Source: Clostridia bacterium
Lineage (GTDB): Bacteria; Bacillota; Clostridia; Saccharofermentanales; Saccharofermentanaceae
NCBI GenBank assembly: GCA_024403775.1
Contig: JAKSRE010000013.1
Coordinates: 1-64,000, forward strand
Direction of reading: 5' to 3'
Length of the DNA stretch: 64,000 nt
The position numbers and the translations under genes are program-made. Below, one piece after another: positions 44,832-53,465 of the stretch. Numbering within the stretch: the first letter of the stretch is position 1; each line of letters begins with the position of its first letter. Under the pieces are notes generated by a model that saw only the letters and a list, made by a program, of their open reading frames with translations, made no database searches and was not told where the DNA came from.

Positions 44832-45083
44832 ATGGGTTCAGTTTTAGGTTTTATTCTTAATCTTGCTTTGGGTGCTGTTGCTGGTTACATTGCTGGTAAA
44901 ATTATGAAGAGTTCACACGGCATTATCATGAACATCATTCTTGGTGTTGTTGGTGGCTTTGTAGGAGGATTGATTCTTAGTCTTATCGGAATCGGTGCAA
45001 GTGGCATTATCGGTGGCTTAATCATTTCAGTTGCTGGTGCTTGTCTCCTTATTTTCCTTGCAGAAAAGTTCCTCAAGAAGTAA
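44832..45083 (+). CDS. GlsB/YeaQ/YmgE-family small membrane protein
   Basis: An 83-residue protein of three hydrophobic helices with Gly-rich turns: LNLALGAVAGYIAGKIM, IIMNIILGVVGGFVGGLIL and GASGIIGGLIISVAGACLLIF, ending in a basic KFLKK. This is the transglycosylase-associated (GlsB/YeaQ) membrane family, often induced by general stress, though its molecular role is not established. TTACGGAGG precedes the ATG. Monocistronic and followed by a hairpin terminator. Confidence 0.85.
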   Translation: MGSVLGFILNLALGAVAGYIAGKIMKSSHGIIMNIILGVVGGFVGGLILSLIGIGASGIIGGLIISVAGACLLIFLAEKFLKK

Positions 45084-45099
45084 TTTAAGGATTATTAGT

Positions 45100-45133
45100 A
45101 AGGCCGCTATCGATTATGGTAGCGGCCTTTTGT
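45100..45133. terminator. Terminator between GlsB-type gene and convergent membrane-protein gene
   Basis: AAGGCCGCTA pairs with TAGCGGCCTT across TCGATTATGG, followed by TTG. Confidence 0.85.
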
Positions 45134-45159
45134 TATGCATTAAATATGGAAGTTTGTGA

Positions 45160-47022
45160 TTACTTTGCCTTGTATTCGAAGATTCCATGGTTCTGGTTCT
45201 CGAGAACAAGCTCACAGTTATCATAGAGAAAATCGATTTGTCCAGGAGGGAAGAAGGCTGGATCCACTCCGAAAGGAATAATGAAATATGCATGGTCTAT
45301 TCCATCCATGAATGACATACTGTCAGGTATTCCGACAAAGAATTCATTATCCGCACATTTTGTTCTGACAGTTCTAAGATAATAGTAATCGCATCCAGCG
45401 TAGAAAAAGAGCGGAGCATTTCTGTCCTGATTGATAACCTGGGCTGCAGGTAAAGTCAGGTCTCTATAGCGCTGATTATTAAGTGTATCATCCGAATAGT
45501 TATTATAAGTTATAAACATTGACCAGATAGAAAAGCAGATAATAGTAAGGAAAAGAATCACGATTGAAGTCTTGCTGATATTGTCCGTTTTGTTTTTGAT
45601 AAGACGTGATACAAGAAACAGGATTAAGCATAATACTATTAGTGCTATAAAACAGGCATAGCCAAGTTTACTGTAAAAGGCAGCATCATACTCTTCTTTA
45701 TAAAAGATTGAAGCGGCACAAGTTCTTACAACAAAATAAACTGGATATGGTTTTACCTGTATCTGAATAAAATATGAACTCACCGCATGAACACTAATAC
45801 AAAGTAGAACGGAGATGATATGCTTCAGTTTAATGGTGCCATTAAGCGCATTATTTATCATCTTGAGAAGCATAAATAAACCTAGAATGATAAGGATGCT
45901 TGTAATCTGATCTACATAGCGGCCATAAAAGTAATTATCCAGTCTCTCTGGATTCTTGCCCAGCTGAGGCGAGGTATGCATTATAGTATTTAGACCAGCA
46001 GTACCAAGAAATGACAGGAGTATAAAAAGAATGCCTTCAATATTCTTTTTGGATTTAAGCTTCTTATAAAACTGAATTCCGAGTTCGCATATGCCAAGGA
46101 AAGCAAGACCAAGGGTTCCAACATTAAAATACCAAAGTGTGCCAAGTGCAGATTTGATAAGTGCCTTGATACCTGTCCAGGATAATAATGTCTTAATTCG
46201 GCCAGTTACCTTGGTAATATTGTTTCCTACAAAGTCATCAGCACTATATACTTCTACTCCAGTTTCAATATCGCTCTGGATATTATATTTAAGAATGTAA
46301 TCAGAATTGTACTCAATAGTTCTTAATACACCTTTAAAGTACTTATAACCAAGGAAAACGAGCACCACAGTCACAGTAAAAGCAATAATTGAAGGAAGGG
46401 GGAACTTACGTCTGATAATAAAAAGTAGAGCAACAAGAACAAAAGCCATCAGTGGAACCAATGCTCTGTTATGAATAATGAAACTGAAAGAAAGTGTAAA
46501 AGCTGACAAAACAGACCAGAGTACTGTTGGCTTTGAAAAAAACTGAAGCACAATAACAGTAGTAAGTATAATCCAGGTATAAAGGAATGTCTCAGACCAG
46601 CAGATATTACTCTGAAGCATATAAGCTGAGTACATCATAGGAGTGAAACCTATGAGAAGTTTTGCCATATCAGGAAGTTCTGGTTCTAACTGATCTACTA
46701 ATTTCATTCCAAGCCAGAAGCCCATAACTGCAAATATAGCATTTATTACAACACCTATTTTATACATTAGTGCCATATCATGGGTGAATTTAAAAATAGG
46801 TGCCAGAATGAAGCTGTAGCCAAATGAGTACCACATGTTTAATGTGTTGCTCCAGTTAAGTCCGTTCATATTAGCTGCATGAGTCCAGTAGCCAAGTTCA
46901 TCCTCAAATACGATAGGACCATTTAAATCTTTTATATATATAAGTCTTACAAAAAATATAAGAAATGATGCGATAACAGAAGTTATATAGAAAAGAAATT
47001 TATTATTTTTCTTAATAGTCAT
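45160..47022 (-). CDS. Polytopic membrane protein, possible GT-C-type glycosyltransferase
   Basis: A roughly 620-residue protein with about twelve hydrophobic helices and a C-terminal soluble part. The first external loop after helix one contains FEDELGYWTHAANMNGLNW; an acidic, Trp-containing first loop of this kind is a feature of GT-C glycosyltransferases and similar polyprenyl-sugar enzymes. The C-terminal part includes FYAGCDYYYLRTVRTKC. No family is certain. Two starts are possible on the minus strand, ATG 47028 and ATG 47022; the latter is preferred because AAAGGA lies eight bases before it. It lies near the surface-glycan cluster but on the opposite strand and behind putP. Confidence 0.6.
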   Translation of the reverse strand: MTIKKNNKFLFYITSVIASFLIFFVRLIYIKDLNGPIVFEDELGYWTHAANMNGLNWSNTLNMWYSFGYSFILAPIFKFTHDMALMYKIGVVINAIFAVMGFWLGMKLVDQLEPELPDMAKLLIGFTPMMYSAYMLQSNICWSETFLYTWIILTTVIVLQFFSKPTVLWSVLSAFTLSFSFIIHNRALVPLMAFVLVALLFIIRRKFPLPSIIAFTVTVVLVFLGYKYFKGVLRTIEYNSDYILKYNIQSDIETGVEVYSADDFVGNNITKVTGRIKTLLSWTGIKALIKSALGTLWYFNVGTLGLAFLGICELGIQFYKKLKSKKNIEGILFILLSFLGTAGLNTIMHTSPQLGKNPERLDNYFYGRYVDQITSILIILGLFMLLKMINNALNGTIKLKHIISVLLCISVHAVSSYFIQIQVKPYPVYFVVRTCAASIFYKEEYDAAFYSKLGYACFIALIVLCLILFLVSRLIKNKTDNISKTSIVILFLTIICFSIWSMFITYNNYSDDTLNNQRYRDLTLPAAQVINQDRNAPLFFYAGCDYYYLRTVRTKCADNEFFVGIPDSMSFMDGIDHAYFIIPFGVDPAFFPPGQIDFLYDNCELVLENQNHGIFEYKAK

Positions 47023-47116
47023 CTTCATAATCCTTTAGATAGTATATCGTGTAGATTATCACAGAAAGAAGGCGTTTTCAAACTCACTTTCGATAAGAAG
47101 AGAATAGCGGTGCATA

Positions 47117-47152
47117 ACAAAAGCCGCCCAACTCCATAAGAAAAAGGCGGCC
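47117..47152 (-). terminator. Terminator of putP
   Basis: On the minus strand GGCCGCC pairs with GGGCGGC around a 17-nt loop, followed by TTTTGTT. Confidence 0.8.
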
Positions 47153-47184
47153 GTTTAAATTCAGAGATTAAAAGCAGTTACGAA

Positions 47185-48732
47185 TTACTTCTTGCACTGA
47201 GCCTGAACGTAATCGAATGTCTTTGTGATTTCCTTATCTGGTTCCTTAGTAGCAAGGCTTACAACAAGGATAACGATTGAAGCAATGATGAATGCTGGTA
47301 AAAGCTCATAGATGTTGAGGATTGTATCTGCAAACTGAACGCGGATGATGAACTTCCAGATGAAGATTGATGCACCACCAGAAATCATGCCAGCGATAGC
47401 TCCGTACATATTTGTTCTCTTCCAGAAAAGACCAAACAATACAACAGGTCCAAATACAGCACCAAAACCAGCCCATGCAAATGATACGATTCTGAATACT
47501 GAACTTGTTGGATCAAGAGCTAAGAATACAGCGATAACAGAAATGACGATAACTGTGATACGTGCAATAAGCATACCCTTCTTAGCATCGAACTTCTTGC
47601 CCAATGTCTCCTGAACGATGTTCTGTGAGAAAGCTGAAGCAGCAGCGAGAAGCTGTGAGTCAGCAGTTGACATTGTAGAAGCAAGGATACCAGCAAGAAT
47701 GATACCACCAACGAATGCTGGGATATATCCGTGAGATGCGATGAACTTAGCGATATCAACGATGATTGTCTCAGCGTTTGAAGAATCAGTATATGTAGGA
47801 ACAATACCATTCTTCATGAGTGAGTAACCAACAACACCAATTAATACAGCAATTGACATTGAGATAACAACCCAGATAGAAGCAACACGACGTGAGAGCT
47901 TAAGTTTCTTCTCATCTTCGATAGCCATAAATCTCAAAAGAATGTGTGGCATACCGAAGTAGCCAAGACCCCAGGCAAGAGTAGATGCAACTGGAAGAGC
48001 TCCATATGACATTGTAGTGCCAGAAGCTACATCGAATCCCTTAAATACATCAAGATATCCGTTTAATGAAGATACGTTGTTAAATACATTACCAAAACCA
48101 TTAATTACACCTTCACCGAAGCCAACAACAACGAGAAGAGCAATTGTCATGATTACAGACTGTACGAAGTCTGAAGTAGAAGCGGCAAGGAAGCCACCAA
48201 GTGTACAGTAAAGAACGATTACACAAGCACTGATAATCATTGCTGTAACGTAGTCAGCACCAAAGAGGGAACTGAAGAGCTTACCACAAGCAGAGAATCC
48301 TGAAGCTGTGTAAGGGATAAAGAAGATGATAATGAAGATAGCAGCGATACATGTAATGATGTGCTTCTTATCACCGAATCTCTTTGAGAAGAAATCAGGA
48401 AGTGTAACAGCATTTAATTTGCTTGTATAAATTCTGATTCTCTTTGCTACGATGAGCCAGTTAATGTAAGTACCGATTGCAAGACCAAGAGCAGTCCATG
48501 TTGCTTCGGCAAGTCCAGTCATGAGAGCTACAGCAGGGAGACCCATAAGAAGCCATGAACTCATATCAGATGCCTCAGCACTCATTGCTGTAACGATAGG
48601 TCCAAGCTTACGGCCACCGAGATAGAAGTCATCAGTATTCTTAGTCTTACGGCTGAATACTGCGCCTATGATAACCATGCCTATAAGATAGAGCACGATA
48701 GCTACCATGATAACGATGTTAGTAGTTGACAT
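47185..48732 (-). CDS. putP: Sodium/proline symporter
   Basis: A 515-residue sodium:solute symporter with thirteen helices. It shows TDDFYLGGRKLGPIVTAMSAEASDMSSWLLMG (given by its ends TDDFYLGGRKLG and SAEASDMSSWLLMG), the PutP Na+-site sequence, and GILASTMSTADSQLLAAASAFS later, with the Ser/Thr residues of helix nine. Proline is the expected substrate; related amino acids are possible. The start is ATG 48732, with GAAAGGAAAAAG upstream; a longer in-frame form from 48756 is less likely. A near-copy of the CTTTTCGAAAAG palindrome lies about 130 bp upstream. Single-gene unit with its own terminator. Confidence 0.93.
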   Translation of the reverse strand: MSTTNIVIMVAIVLYLIGMVIIGAVFSRKTKNTDDFYLGGRKLGPIVTAMSAEASDMSSWLLMGLPAVALMTGLAEATWTALGLAIGTYINWLIVAKRIRIYTSKLNAVTLPDFFSKRFGDKKHIITCIAAIFIIIFFIPYTASGFSACGKLFSSLFGADYVTAMIISACVIVLYCTLGGFLAASTSDFVQSVIMTIALLVVVGFGEGVINGFGNVFNNVSSLNGYLDVFKGFDVASGTTMSYGALPVASTLAWGLGYFGMPHILLRFMAIEDEKKLKLSRRVASIWVVISMSIAVLIGVVGYSLMKNGIVPTYTDSSNAETIIVDIAKFIASHGYIPAFVGGIILAGILASTMSTADSQLLAAASAFSQNIVQETLGKKFDAKKGMLIARITVIVISVIAVFLALDPTSSVFRIVSFAWAGFGAVFGPVVLFGLFWKRTNMYGAIAGMISGGASIFIWKFIIRVQFADTILNIYELLPAFIIASIVILVVSLATKEPDKEITKTFDYVQAQCKK

Positions 48733-48860
48733 AGTCTTTTTCCTTTCTCTAACCAATGTGTATATATAGAATTAAATAAAAAACAACGCACTAATCTTAT
48801 CAGAAAACAACCATGAATTCTATAAATACACATAATATGTATTAAAAACATATATCTTTT

Positions 48861-48872
48861 CTTATCGAAAAG
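48861..48872. promoter_or_regulatory. CTTATCGAAAAG (one-mismatch palindrome copy)
   Basis: One mismatch to CTTTTCGAAAAG, upstream of minus-strand putP, again flanked by a T-rich stretch (ATATCTTTT). Confidence 0.4.
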
Positions 48873-48950
48873 TGACAATTAGCGTTTATATAGACTAAAA
48901 AGGATGTTTATAAAGTGCCAGGAATGCACAGATTTCTCAGAAAAATAAAT

Positions 48951-48988
48951 AAAAAACGCCGCCCTGTAAATCTTACAAGTCGGCGTGT
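48951..48988 (-). terminator. Terminator downstream of tRNA-Thr
   Basis: On the minus strand ACGCCGACTTGTAA pairs with TTACAGGGCGGCGT, followed by TTTTTTATTT. Confidence 0.85.
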
Positions 48989-48991
48989 GTG

Positions 48992-49068
48992 TGGAGCCTT
49001 TAACCGGATTCGAACCGGTGACCTCATCCTTACCAAGGATGCGCTCTAGCCACCTGAGCTATAAAGGC
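48992..49068 (-). tRNA. tRNA-Thr (anticodon GGT)
   Basis: A full cloverleaf on the minus strand: acceptor GCCTTTA/TAAAGGC, D-arm with AGCTCAGGTGGCTAGAGC, anticodon arm CATCC-TTGGTAA-GGATG with GGT at 34-36, T-arm ACCGG-TTCGAAT-CCGGT, and encoded CCA (77 nt in all). Confidence 0.97.
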
Positions 49069-49176
49069 GTCCTACGAACGTGAAGAGTATACCACAAGTA
49101 AAGAAATAGAAACAACATTTTTTTGAATATAGGTGTATAATTACTATGTGTTTTTATGCGAAAGGAGCGAAGATTC

Positions 49177-49950
49177 TTGTTTAAAACATTTAAAGAAATA
49201 ATCAATTATCGTGAAATGATAATTAATCTTGTTAAGAAGGATTTGCGTGGACGCTATAAAGGTTCAGTATTTGGATTCTTGTGGACTTTTATCAATCCTT
49301 TGTTTCAATTGTTAATATACACACTTGCATTTACATATATTCTTGATTCAGGTATTGAGCAGTATTATCTGTGGCTTTTTGTTGCACTCATCCCATGGAT
49401 TTTCTTCTCATCATCAATTGTAGGTGGTTCTACATCCATAAGAGCGAGTAAAGATCTCGTAACAAAGATATATTTTCCACGTGAAGTATTGCCAATAGCT
49501 TATGTAACAAGCTGCTTTGTAAACATGCTTCTTACTTTTATCATCATCTTTATTACTGTAATTATCGCAGGAAGAGGCATACACTTATCAATTTGTATGC
49601 TTCCAGTTGTATGGATAATTGAGTATATTCTTGCACTTGGTATGGCAATGTTCTTCTCAGCTATCACAGTATATTTTAGAGATATGGAACATATTATGGG
49701 AATTATTCTTCAGGGTTGGATTTATCTTACACCTGTTCTTTTCCAGATTCCTGATAAGGCAGTTGCAAAGGCAATTATGACTATTAATCCTATGTCTCCT
49801 ATTATTCTTGCATATAGAGATATCTTATATGATGGTGTATTCCCAAGTTCTGAGAGACTTTTATATTCTCTTGGATTTGCTTTGTTTTTCTTCTTCCTCG
49901 GATTTTTTGCTTTCGGAAGACTTAAGAGACATTTTGCGGAGGAACTATAA
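49177..49950 (+). CDS. ABC-2 type polysaccharide export permease
   Basis: A 257-residue permease of the Wzm/TagG/RfbA class, forming the channel for export of a finished surface polysaccharide. It begins with the class-typical LFKTFKEIINYREMIINL then KKDLRGRYKGSVFGFLW, has six helices, and carries VYFRDMEHIMGIILQGWIYLTPV and NPMSPIILAYRDILYDG. The start is a TTG at 49177 behind AAAGGAGCG; the ATG at 49156 lies upstream of that ribosome site and would add seven residues not normal for the family. The ATPase gene starts two bases after the stop. It opens the surface-glycan cluster. Confidence 0.92.
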   Translation: MFKTFKEIINYREMIINLVKKDLRGRYKGSVFGFLWTFINPLFQLLIYTLAFTYILDSGIEQYYLWLFVALIPWIFFSSSIVGGSTSIRASKDLVTKIYFPREVLPIAYVTSCFVNMLLTFIIIFITVIIAGRGIHLSICMLPVVWIIEYILALGMAMFFSAITVYFRDMEHIMGIILQGWIYLTPVLFQIPDKAVAKAIMTINPMSPIILAYRDILYDGVFPSSERLLYSLGFALFFFFLGFFAFGRLKRHFAEEL

Positions 49951-49952
49951 GA

Positions 49953-51392
49953 ATGGATAATTCCAATAACGCTATTGAAGTAAAGAATATAAAAAAGAAA
50001 TTCAAGATTTTCATAGATAAAGGCAGCGAACTTAAGGAGAGAATTCTCTTTAAGGAGCGTAAGCAGTATGAAGAAAGAGAAGTTCTTAAGGGCATTTCCT
50101 TTGATGTAAAAAAGGGCGAAGCAATAGGTCTTATCGGTCATAATGGATGTGGTAAGAGTACTACATTGAAGCTTCTCACCAGAATTTATTATCCTGATGA
50201 AGGAACAATTGAGATGGATGGCCGAGTATCAAGCCTTATCGAGCTTGGTGCGGGATTCCACCCTGATATGAGTGGTAGAGAAAATATCTATACCAATGCT
50301 TCTATCTTTGGTCTTTCTCATAAAGAGATTGACGAGAGACTCGAAGATATTATCGAGTTTTCTGAGCTTGAAGATTTTATTGATAACCCTGTAAGAACTT
50401 ATTCTTCAGGTATGTATATGAGACTTGCTTTCTCTGTAGCAATTAATGTTGATGCCGATATCCTTCTTATCGATGAGATTTTGGCAGTAGGAGATGCGAA
50501 TTTCCAGCGAAAGTGTTTTGACAGACTTCGTGAACTTAAGCGTAAGGGTACAACAATTGTCATAGTATCTCACTCTCTTGGTCAGATTGAGCAGATCTGC
50601 GATACGACTTACTGGATTGAGGACGGCCTTATCAAGGAGTCAGGAATTCCTAGATTTGTTCACGAACGCTATATGTATGAGATGGAGCGTAAGAGAATTC
50701 TTCAGGTAGAGAAAGAACAGCTTCGTCGTCAGCAGAGAAGAAGAGCTGAAGCCGAGAAAAAAGAAGAGGAAGAAGCTAGAAAAGAAGCTAAGAAGTCTGA
50801 AAGACAGAAGGCAAAAGAAGAAGCTAAGCGTCAGAAGGAAGAGGAAGAAAGACAAAAGGCAATTGCAGAGAATCCTGAGATTGTTGATAACTTCAAAAAA
50901 GAGATTCCTTTCTTCTGTGAGCAGGATGCTATTCGTGTTGGTACTGGTGAAGCAGAGTTCACGGACGTTAAGCTCACCGATAAAGATGGTAATGAGAAAT
51001 ACATCTTTGATACAGATGAAGATATTTATCTGAGAATTAAATATAAGGCTCATAAGGAAGGTCTTAAGGGCGTACTTGGATTTGGTGTGTTTAGACAGGA
51101 TGGACTTCACTGTTATGGTACAAATACAGCAATTGAGAGTAACCAGCCAATTGATCTTCAGAAGAGTGGTGAGGCAGTAATAAGAATTAAGAATAATCTC
51201 CTCCCAGCTTACTATTACCTTGATACAGCGCTTCATGGTATCGATGGTGTTAAATATGATGATATTGTAAGAACAAAGACATTTATGACCGCTTCATTCT
51301 TACATGACATAGGAATATCAAGAATCAAGTCTACATTTACAGTTGATGGAAAAACATACAAGATGGGAGAACAGGAACATGGCGAACAGTAA
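49953..51392 (+). CDS. ABC transporter ATPase for polysaccharide export (Wzt-like), with charged linker and C-terminal sugar-binding-type domain
   Basis: A 479-residue protein. The ATPase (residues 1-245) has GHNGCGKSTTLKLL, signature YSSGMYMRLAFSVAI and ILLIDEILAVGD, the Wzt/TagH pattern. Residues 245-305 are a strongly charged Glu/Lys/Arg/Gln helix. The C-terminus (about 320-475) resembles the Wzt C-domain that recognises the finished glycan end: VKLTDKDGNEKYIF, LGFGVFRQDGLHCYGTNT and AYYYLDTALHG. This C-domain usually means export of a chain whose end is marked by the last sugar or cap. GCGGAGG before the ATG lies within the permease gene end. The 3' end overlaps the next gene by 14 bp. 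Confidence 0.92.
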   Translation: MDNSNNAIEVKNIKKKFKIFIDKGSELKERILFKERKQYEEREVLKGISFDVKKGEAIGLIGHNGCGKSTTLKLLTRIYYPDEGTIEMDGRVSSLIELGAGFHPDMSGRENIYTNASIFGLSHKEIDERLEDIIEFSELEDFIDNPVRTYSSGMYMRLAFSVAINVDADILLIDEILAVGDANFQRKCFDRLRELKRKGTTIVIVSHSLGQIEQICDTTYWIEDGLIKESGIPRFVHERYMYEMERKRILQVEKEQLRRQQRRRAEAEKKEEEEARKEAKKSERQKAKEEAKRQKEEEERQKAIAENPEIVDNFKKEIPFFCEQDAIRVGTGEAEFTDVKLTDKDGNEKYIFDTDEDIYLRIKYKAHKEGLKGVLGFGVFRQDGLHCYGTNTAIESNQPIDLQKSGEAVIRIKNNLLPAYYYLDTALHGIDGVKYDDIVRTKTFMTASFLHDIGISRIKSTFTVDGKTYKMGEQEHGEQ

Positions 51393-51843
51393 TATTGACA
51401 TGAACACAATTATGTCCGAGATTCGTGCAGAGATTGAGGAGAAACAGCTTACAAACGACATTATCTCATTTGATACTATAGAGATTGATAACAGTGAGAT
51501 TCAGCCAGAGATGGTTTATTCAGAGCAGTCACTTAAGGACAGCCTTGGATACATTATTACTCACAGAATGGTTAACCAGAACTTTGGTATTCCAGGTAAC
51601 AAGCTTGTAAGAACATTTAGAAAGATTATTCGCCGTTTGACAGTTTATCATGTTGGACATCTTTTTAATCAGCAGAACGATTATAATTTCCATTTGTCAA
51701 ATGTTGTTTTGCAGTTGAATAACTACAATCAGGAATTATCAGAGAGAATTCCTCTTGAGGAAAGACTTGATATTCTTGAGAGAGAGAATAAGGTTCTTAA
51801 GACAAGACTTGCAGAGTTAGAGCGTAAAGCAGAGAAACTTTAA
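51379..51843 (+). CDS. Small glycan-cluster protein with SEIR motif and coiled coil, copy 1
   Basis: A 154-residue soluble protein of unknown function. N-terminal IMSEIRAEIEEKQL is shared with the second copy at 52970 (VMSEIRNDIKEKYS) and resembles the start of many clostridial glycan-cluster methyltransferases and glycosyltransferases. The middle has SLKDSLGYIITHRMVNQNFG and RKIIRRLTVYHVGHLFNQQNDYNFHLSN. A leucine-rich coiled coil ends it (ILERENKVLKTRLAELERKA). ATG 51379 overlaps the ATPase gene by 14 bp, behind ACAGGA. Each copy is followed by a paralogous glycosyltransferase, so it may be a partner or adaptor of that enzyme (inference). Confidence 0.65.
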   Translation: MANSNIDMNTIMSEIRAEIEEKQLTNDIISFDTIEIDNSEIQPEMVYSEQSLKDSLGYIITHRMVNQNFGIPGNKLVRTFRKIIRRLTVYHVGHLFNQQNDYNFHLSNVVLQLNNYNQELSERIPLEERLDILERENKVLKTRLAELERKAEKL

Positions 51844-51857
51844 GGAAGGTAAACACT

Positions 51858-52949
51858 ATGAAAGTAATTCAGATGATACCTACTCTAGCTCTTGGCGATG
51901 CAGTTGGTAATGATACTTTTGCATTAAAGAAAGTATTGATGGATCTTGGTTATGAGACATCAATTCATACACATGTTCTTGATTCAAGACTTCCAGACAG
52001 TTGTTGTGAGATTATTATTGGTAATCAGATGCCAGAAGTAGATGAAGATGACGTTGTTATCTATCATATGTCAACCGAATCAAGACTTAATTTTGATCTT
52101 GAGACAATGAACTGTCGTAAGATTATGATTTATCACAATATCACACCAGTAGAGTTTATGAAGGATTGCAGTTATACAATCCAGAAGCATTCTATTGCTG
52201 GTTATGCAGGACTTAAAAACCTTGTTGGTAAAATAGACTACTGTCTTGCAGATTCTGAGTTTAATAAGCAGGATCTTATTAAGTATGGTTATACATGTCC
52301 AATTGATGTAAGACCAATTCTTATTCCTTTGGACGATTATAAGAAGAAGCCTGACAGTAAGACAATTAAGACCTATGGAAGTGATGGATTTACTAATATC
52401 CTTTTCGTAGGAAGAATTGCTCCTAACAAAAAGCACGAAGATATTATTGCTGCTTTTGCTTACTACAATAAGAATGTAAACAGTAAGTCAAGACTTATCC
52501 TTGCTGGTTCTAATAGCGGCTTTGAGAATTACGATGCTAAGCTTAAGAAATACGCTGAGACACTTGGTGTTATGGATAATGTAATCTTTACAGGACATAT
52601 TAGTTTTAAGGAAATTCTTGCTTTTTACTCTATTGCATCTGTTTTCCTTTGCATGAGTGAGCATGAAGGTTTCTGCGTACCACTTGCTGAGGCTATGTTC
52701 TTTAAGGTTCCAATCATTGCTTACGATGCATGCGCTATCCCATATACACTTGATGGAAGCGGTGCCTTGATTGACAGCAAGAATCCTGTTGAGGTTGCAC
52801 TCCTCATTGACAGAATTGTAAAAGACGAAGAATTAAGAAATAAGATTATCGAAGGCCAGAATCGTCGTTTGGAGGATTTCCAGTACGAGAAGGTGAAGGA
52901 ACTCTTTGCAGGTTATCTTAAGGATTTCATTAATAAGGGTAAAGCCTGA
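51858..52949 (+). CDS. Glycosyltransferase family 4, paired copy 1
   Basis: A 363-residue GT-B retaining glycosyltransferase. The N-terminal domain starts MKVIQMIPTLALGDAVGNDT. The C-terminal donor domain has FTNILFVGRIAPNKKHEDII (split near residues 176-195) and the EX7E region SEHEGFCVPLAEAMFF with both Glu. The sugar donor and acceptor cannot be predicted. It is closely related along its whole length to the 53466 gene (same length; shared DVVIYHMSTESRL/ICIYHMSTGSLL and PIIAYDA/PIIAYNS). AAGGAAGG precedes the ATG. It follows the small SEIR protein by 14 bp. Confidence 0.9.
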   Translation: MKVIQMIPTLALGDAVGNDTFALKKVLMDLGYETSIHTHVLDSRLPDSCCEIIIGNQMPEVDEDDVVIYHMSTESRLNFDLETMNCRKIMIYHNITPVEFMKDCSYTIQKHSIAGYAGLKNLVGKIDYCLADSEFNKQDLIKYGYTCPIDVRPILIPLDDYKKKPDSKTIKTYGSDGFTNILFVGRIAPNKKHEDIIAAFAYYNKNVNSKSRLILAGSNSGFENYDAKLKKYAETLGVMDNVIFTGHISFKEILAFYSIASVFLCMSEHEGFCVPLAEAMFFKVPIIAYDACAIPYTLDGSGALIDSKNPVEVALLIDRIVKDEELRNKIIEGQNRRLEDFQYEKVKELFAGYLKDFINKGKA

Positions 52950-52969
52950 TTTTGACGGAGGATTAGAAC

Positions 52970-53446
52970 ATGTCTGATATTGATAACAAATTACAGAGTA
53001 TAAATATTGAAGACGTAATGTCAGAGATTCGTAATGATATAAAGGAGAAGTATTCTGACAGCGATCTTACTACTTTCGACGATGTCCTTGGTGATAGTGA
53101 TTTTAGTTTTCTTTCTTATGCATATTCTGATATCTCACTTCAGAGAAGTGTTGAATATGTTGTATCACACAGAGAGGTTCAGGTTAATTACCCTATTACA
53201 GGTAATCCAATTAAAGTTTTCTATAAGAAACTCTGCAGAAGACTTATGGCTTTCTATGTAAACCATCTCTTCGCTATACAAAATGATATTAACTACCATA
53301 TGGCAAATTCAGTATTCCAGCTTTATGGATACAAGAATAAGCTCAATAGTAAGGGTGATTTTCTTAAGAGACTTGAGAGCATTGAACAGGAAAATGATTA
53401 TCTTAAGACTAGAATTTCAGAGCTTGAGGCTAAATTAAACAAGTAA
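52970..53446 (+). CDS. Small glycan-cluster protein with SEIR motif and coiled coil, copy 2
   Basis: A 158-residue paralogue of the 51379 protein. N-terminal IEDVMSEIRNDIKEKYS, then SLQRSVEYVVSHREVQVNYPI and KLCRRLMAFYVNHLFAIQNDINYHM correspond segment by segment to copy 1, and the C-terminal coiled coil is ENDYLKTRISELEAKL. GGAGG precedes the ATG. It lies between the two related glycosyltransferases and again directly precedes one of them, which supports duplication of a two-gene unit rather than of single genes. Confidence 0.65.
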   Translation: MSDIDNKLQSINIEDVMSEIRNDIKEKYSDSDLTTFDDVLGDSDFSFLSYAYSDISLQRSVEYVVSHREVQVNYPITGNPIKVFYKKLCRRLMAFYVNHLFAIQNDINYHMANSVFQLYGYKNKLNSKGDFLKRLESIEQENDYLKTRISELEAKLNK

Positions 53447-53465
53447 TACCGAGAGGGAAAAAGGT

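Noticed and set aside
48992..49177. Integration site of the glycan cluster at tRNA-Thr
   Set aside because: The cluster lies on the 5' side of the minus-strand tRNA; integrases use the 3' end, and no integrase or duplicated tRNA end is seen.
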